The notes under the pieces were generated by a model, which was not told the DNA's origin, did no database searches, and saw nothing but the letters and a program-made list of their open reading frames with translations. From contig CAJUJP010000001.1 in NCBI GenBank assembly GCA_910586615.1, positions 1 to 64,000 of the forward strand: a DNA stretch of 64,000 nt. Reading direction: 5' to 3'. The stretch comes from an uncultured Lachnospiraceae bacterium. GTDB taxonomy: Bacteria > Bacillota > Clostridia > Lachnospirales > Lachnospiraceae. Below, piece by piece: positions 63,034 through 64,000 of the stretch. Made by a program: the position numbers and the translations under genes. Position 1 is the first letter of the stretch; each line of letters starts with the position of its first letter.

Positions 63034-63714
63034 CTATATTGTGGGATTGGGATCCTTCATGGCATACAATGCCTTTGCCATCTCATAATCGTAAAGATCG
63101 TCAATATCGGCCGCTTCTCTCTTATTGATCACAAGCTGGTAATACTTCGGTCCGTAGTTATAGTGCCACTCTCTCACTTTCGCGGTGGGCGCCAGATCGA
63201 TACCGTTTGTAAAATGATACATCATGGGCAGCTGCTCGGAATTCTTGTGTTCCAACCCCATCTTAAAGTTAAGCGGCCCGTTGTCATCCATCAGATATGT
63301 CTGATAAGGCGATACCGTGATCAGAGAGTCATATCCCTCTTTCAGTTTCTCAAAGTATGTCTTAATAGCTTTCTCATACAGATAGGGTTCCACACAAGGC
63401 GATGTGGCACAGGCATATAAAAGATGCTCGCCCTCAATCGTATCACACAGATACTCAAGAAACATACCGAACGGCACAGACTCGTCGGCATACTGCGTCG
63501 GTCTTTTGATCGCTTTCACGCCGCACTTCTCGCCGATCGCCAGCATTTCATCCGAATCGGAGGATACGATAATCTCATGCAGGCCCTTCACCTGCTTAAG
63601 CTGCTCGATCTTATGCTGTAACAGATTGGACTCCCCGAACGGGAGAATATTCTTGTTAGGCAGTCTGGAACTGTTTCCTTTCACCGGTACAACCGCTGTA
63701 ATTGTGTCACTCAT
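63034..63714 (-). CDS. NeuA/KdsB-like CMP-sugar-acid synthetase
   Basis: 226 residues from ATG 63714 (GGAGG 8 bases upstream; frame opens at 63729). The N-terminal AVVPVKGNSSRLPNKNI is the CTP-binding loop of CMP-NeuNAc/CMP-ulosonate synthetases; IIVSSDSDEM, LYACATSPCVEP and the C-terminal AADIDDLYDYEMAK complete the NeuA pattern. It joins CTP to the sugar acid, giving the CMP-activated donor. The gene lies 22 bp before the aldolase fusion gene. It is the only such synthetase in the window, although there are two candidate sugar-acid synthases. Confidence 0.9.
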   Translation of the reverse strand: MSDTITAVVPVKGNSSRLPNKNILPFGESNLLQHKIEQLKQVKGLHEIIVSSDSDEMLAIGEKCGVKAIKRPTQYADESVPFGMFLEYLCDTIEGEHLLYACATSPCVEPYLYEKAIKTYFEKLKEGYDSLITVSPYQTYLMDDNGPLNFKMGLEHKNSEQLPMMYHFTNGIDLAPTAKVREWHYNYGPKYYQLVINKREAADIDDLYDYEMAKALYAMKDPNPTI

Positions 63715-63776
63715 TTGCATTTCCTCCATTTCTGAATGATAATAGTCGTTTTCTCTTTTTGCTGCTGCCTGTCCTT

Positions 63777-64000
63777 CTATGATTTTCTCCGGGACATCAT
63801 CTCGTTCTGAATCTTTCCTATAATTGCCGCAATTTCTTCATCACTGGTCTTTTCAAACTCATGAGCGATCTGTTCCAGCTTCCTTCTGGCAGCACGTTTC
63901 TTTTCCAGCCACTTCCATCTCGGCCTGTCGCTCTCCAGCATAGTCAGATATACATTATACAGCGGCGTGATCTTAGTCAATGCCTTTGTCAGTTTCTCCG
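63777..64000 (-). CDS. C-terminal end of an unknown gene (5' end beyond window)
   Basis: The frame is open to the right window edge; the visible 74 residues (...ITPLYNVYLTMLESDRPRWKWLEKKRAARRKLEQ..) form a basic, helical C-terminus ending in RRKS. A 67-residue TTG start is possible but the frame runs on without a stop, so I treat it as a truncated larger gene. It is cotranscribed with neuA (about 60 bp apart). The function cannot be told. Confidence 0.6.
   Translation of the reverse strand, partial: EKLTKALTKITPLYNVYLTMLESDRPRWKWLEKKRAARRKLEQIAHEFEKTSDEEIAAIIGKIQNEMMSRRKS

Noticed and set aside
1..64000. CRISPR arrays, tRNA, rRNA, transposases, att sites, riboswitches
   Set aside because: I looked for regular spacer-repeat arrays, tRNA cloverleafs, IS ends and known riboswitch cores and saw none. 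The only exact long repeat is the 209-bp tandem duplication.

Overview
The window looks like a chromosomal stretch from a low-to-mid GC Gram-positive Clostridia, most likely a gut Lachnospiraceae. The reasons are a BspA-type leucine-rich-repeat surface protein, a large SH3/Big2/glucosaminidase autolysin, a DltD-like SGNH protein, good SD sequences and intrinsic terminators. This placement is inference from family content. I saw no rRNA, tRNA, CRISPR array, transposase or phage structural gene. Almost everything serves the cell surface: sugar-nucleotide synthesis, glycosyltransfer, glycan export, glycan sulfation and wall remodelling.

Layout. (1) 1-6.9 kb: a plus-strand SGNH/DltD-like protein, convergent with a minus-strand operon of GT8, UDP-glucose dehydrogenase, UDP-glucuronate 4-epimerase, a polyprenyl-phosphate GT2 and a ChbG/YdjC deacetylase. 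(2) 6.9-11.8 kb: a two-lobed CotH-kinase-like protein, a GT2 and a divergent XRE regulator with three dyads in its promoter region. (3) 11.9-22.9 kb: two very large secreted proteins, an LRR protein and an N-acetylglucosaminidase, both with acidic repeat stalks. (4) 23.1-24.7 kb: an AT-rich three-gene cassette of unknown function (56-aa peptide, 212-aa helical protein, 149-aa two-TM/coiled-coil protein) with its own strong promoter, an attenuator-like hairpin and a terminator. (5) 24.8-31.5 kb: an operon for CDP-4-keto-3,6-dideoxyhexose (rfbF, rfbG, rfbH), a Wzx-like flippase, a GT2, and a second rfbF copy broken by a perfect 209-bp tandem duplication. (6) 31.6-36.4 kb: a LacI-type regulator divergent from a sulfate ABC importer (sbp-cysT-cysW-cysA). 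(7) 36.4-42.6 kb, minus: cysQ, cysNC, cysD and two paralogous PAPS-type sulfotransferases. (8) 42.7-64 kb, minus: epimerase, two KdsC-like phosphatases, a SAF-less NeuB-like synthase, a TPP enzyme, two GT-C-type membrane proteins, an amidohydrolase, several glycosyltransferases, an ABC glycan exporter, an O-fucosyltransferase-like protein, a DRE-TIM aldolase fusion and a NeuA-like cytidylyltransferase. A truncated gene runs off the right edge.

How it fits together. Regions 6 and 7 form a self-contained sulfation system. Sulfate enters through Sbp/CysTWA, is activated to PAPS by CysD plus the CysN-APS kinase fusion, is transferred by the two sulfotransferases, and the by-product PAP is cleared by CysQ. 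No sulfate-reduction genes (cysH, cysI, cysJ) lie nearby, so the simplest reading is that this Gram-positive makes a sulfated surface glycan. Regions 5 and 8 supply unusual sugars: a CDP-3,6-dideoxyhexose, possibly branched by the YerE-like TPP enzyme, and one or two CMP-activated ulosonic acids, one of which may be made by an HMGL-type aldolase instead of NeuB/KdsA. The two export routes (Wzx-like and ABC) suggest two glycans or two steps.

The most interesting items are the dedicated sulfation locus, the aldolase-KdsC-NeuA module, the 209-bp tandem duplication that could act as an on/off switch, and the unknown three-gene cassette with a 56-aa peptide.
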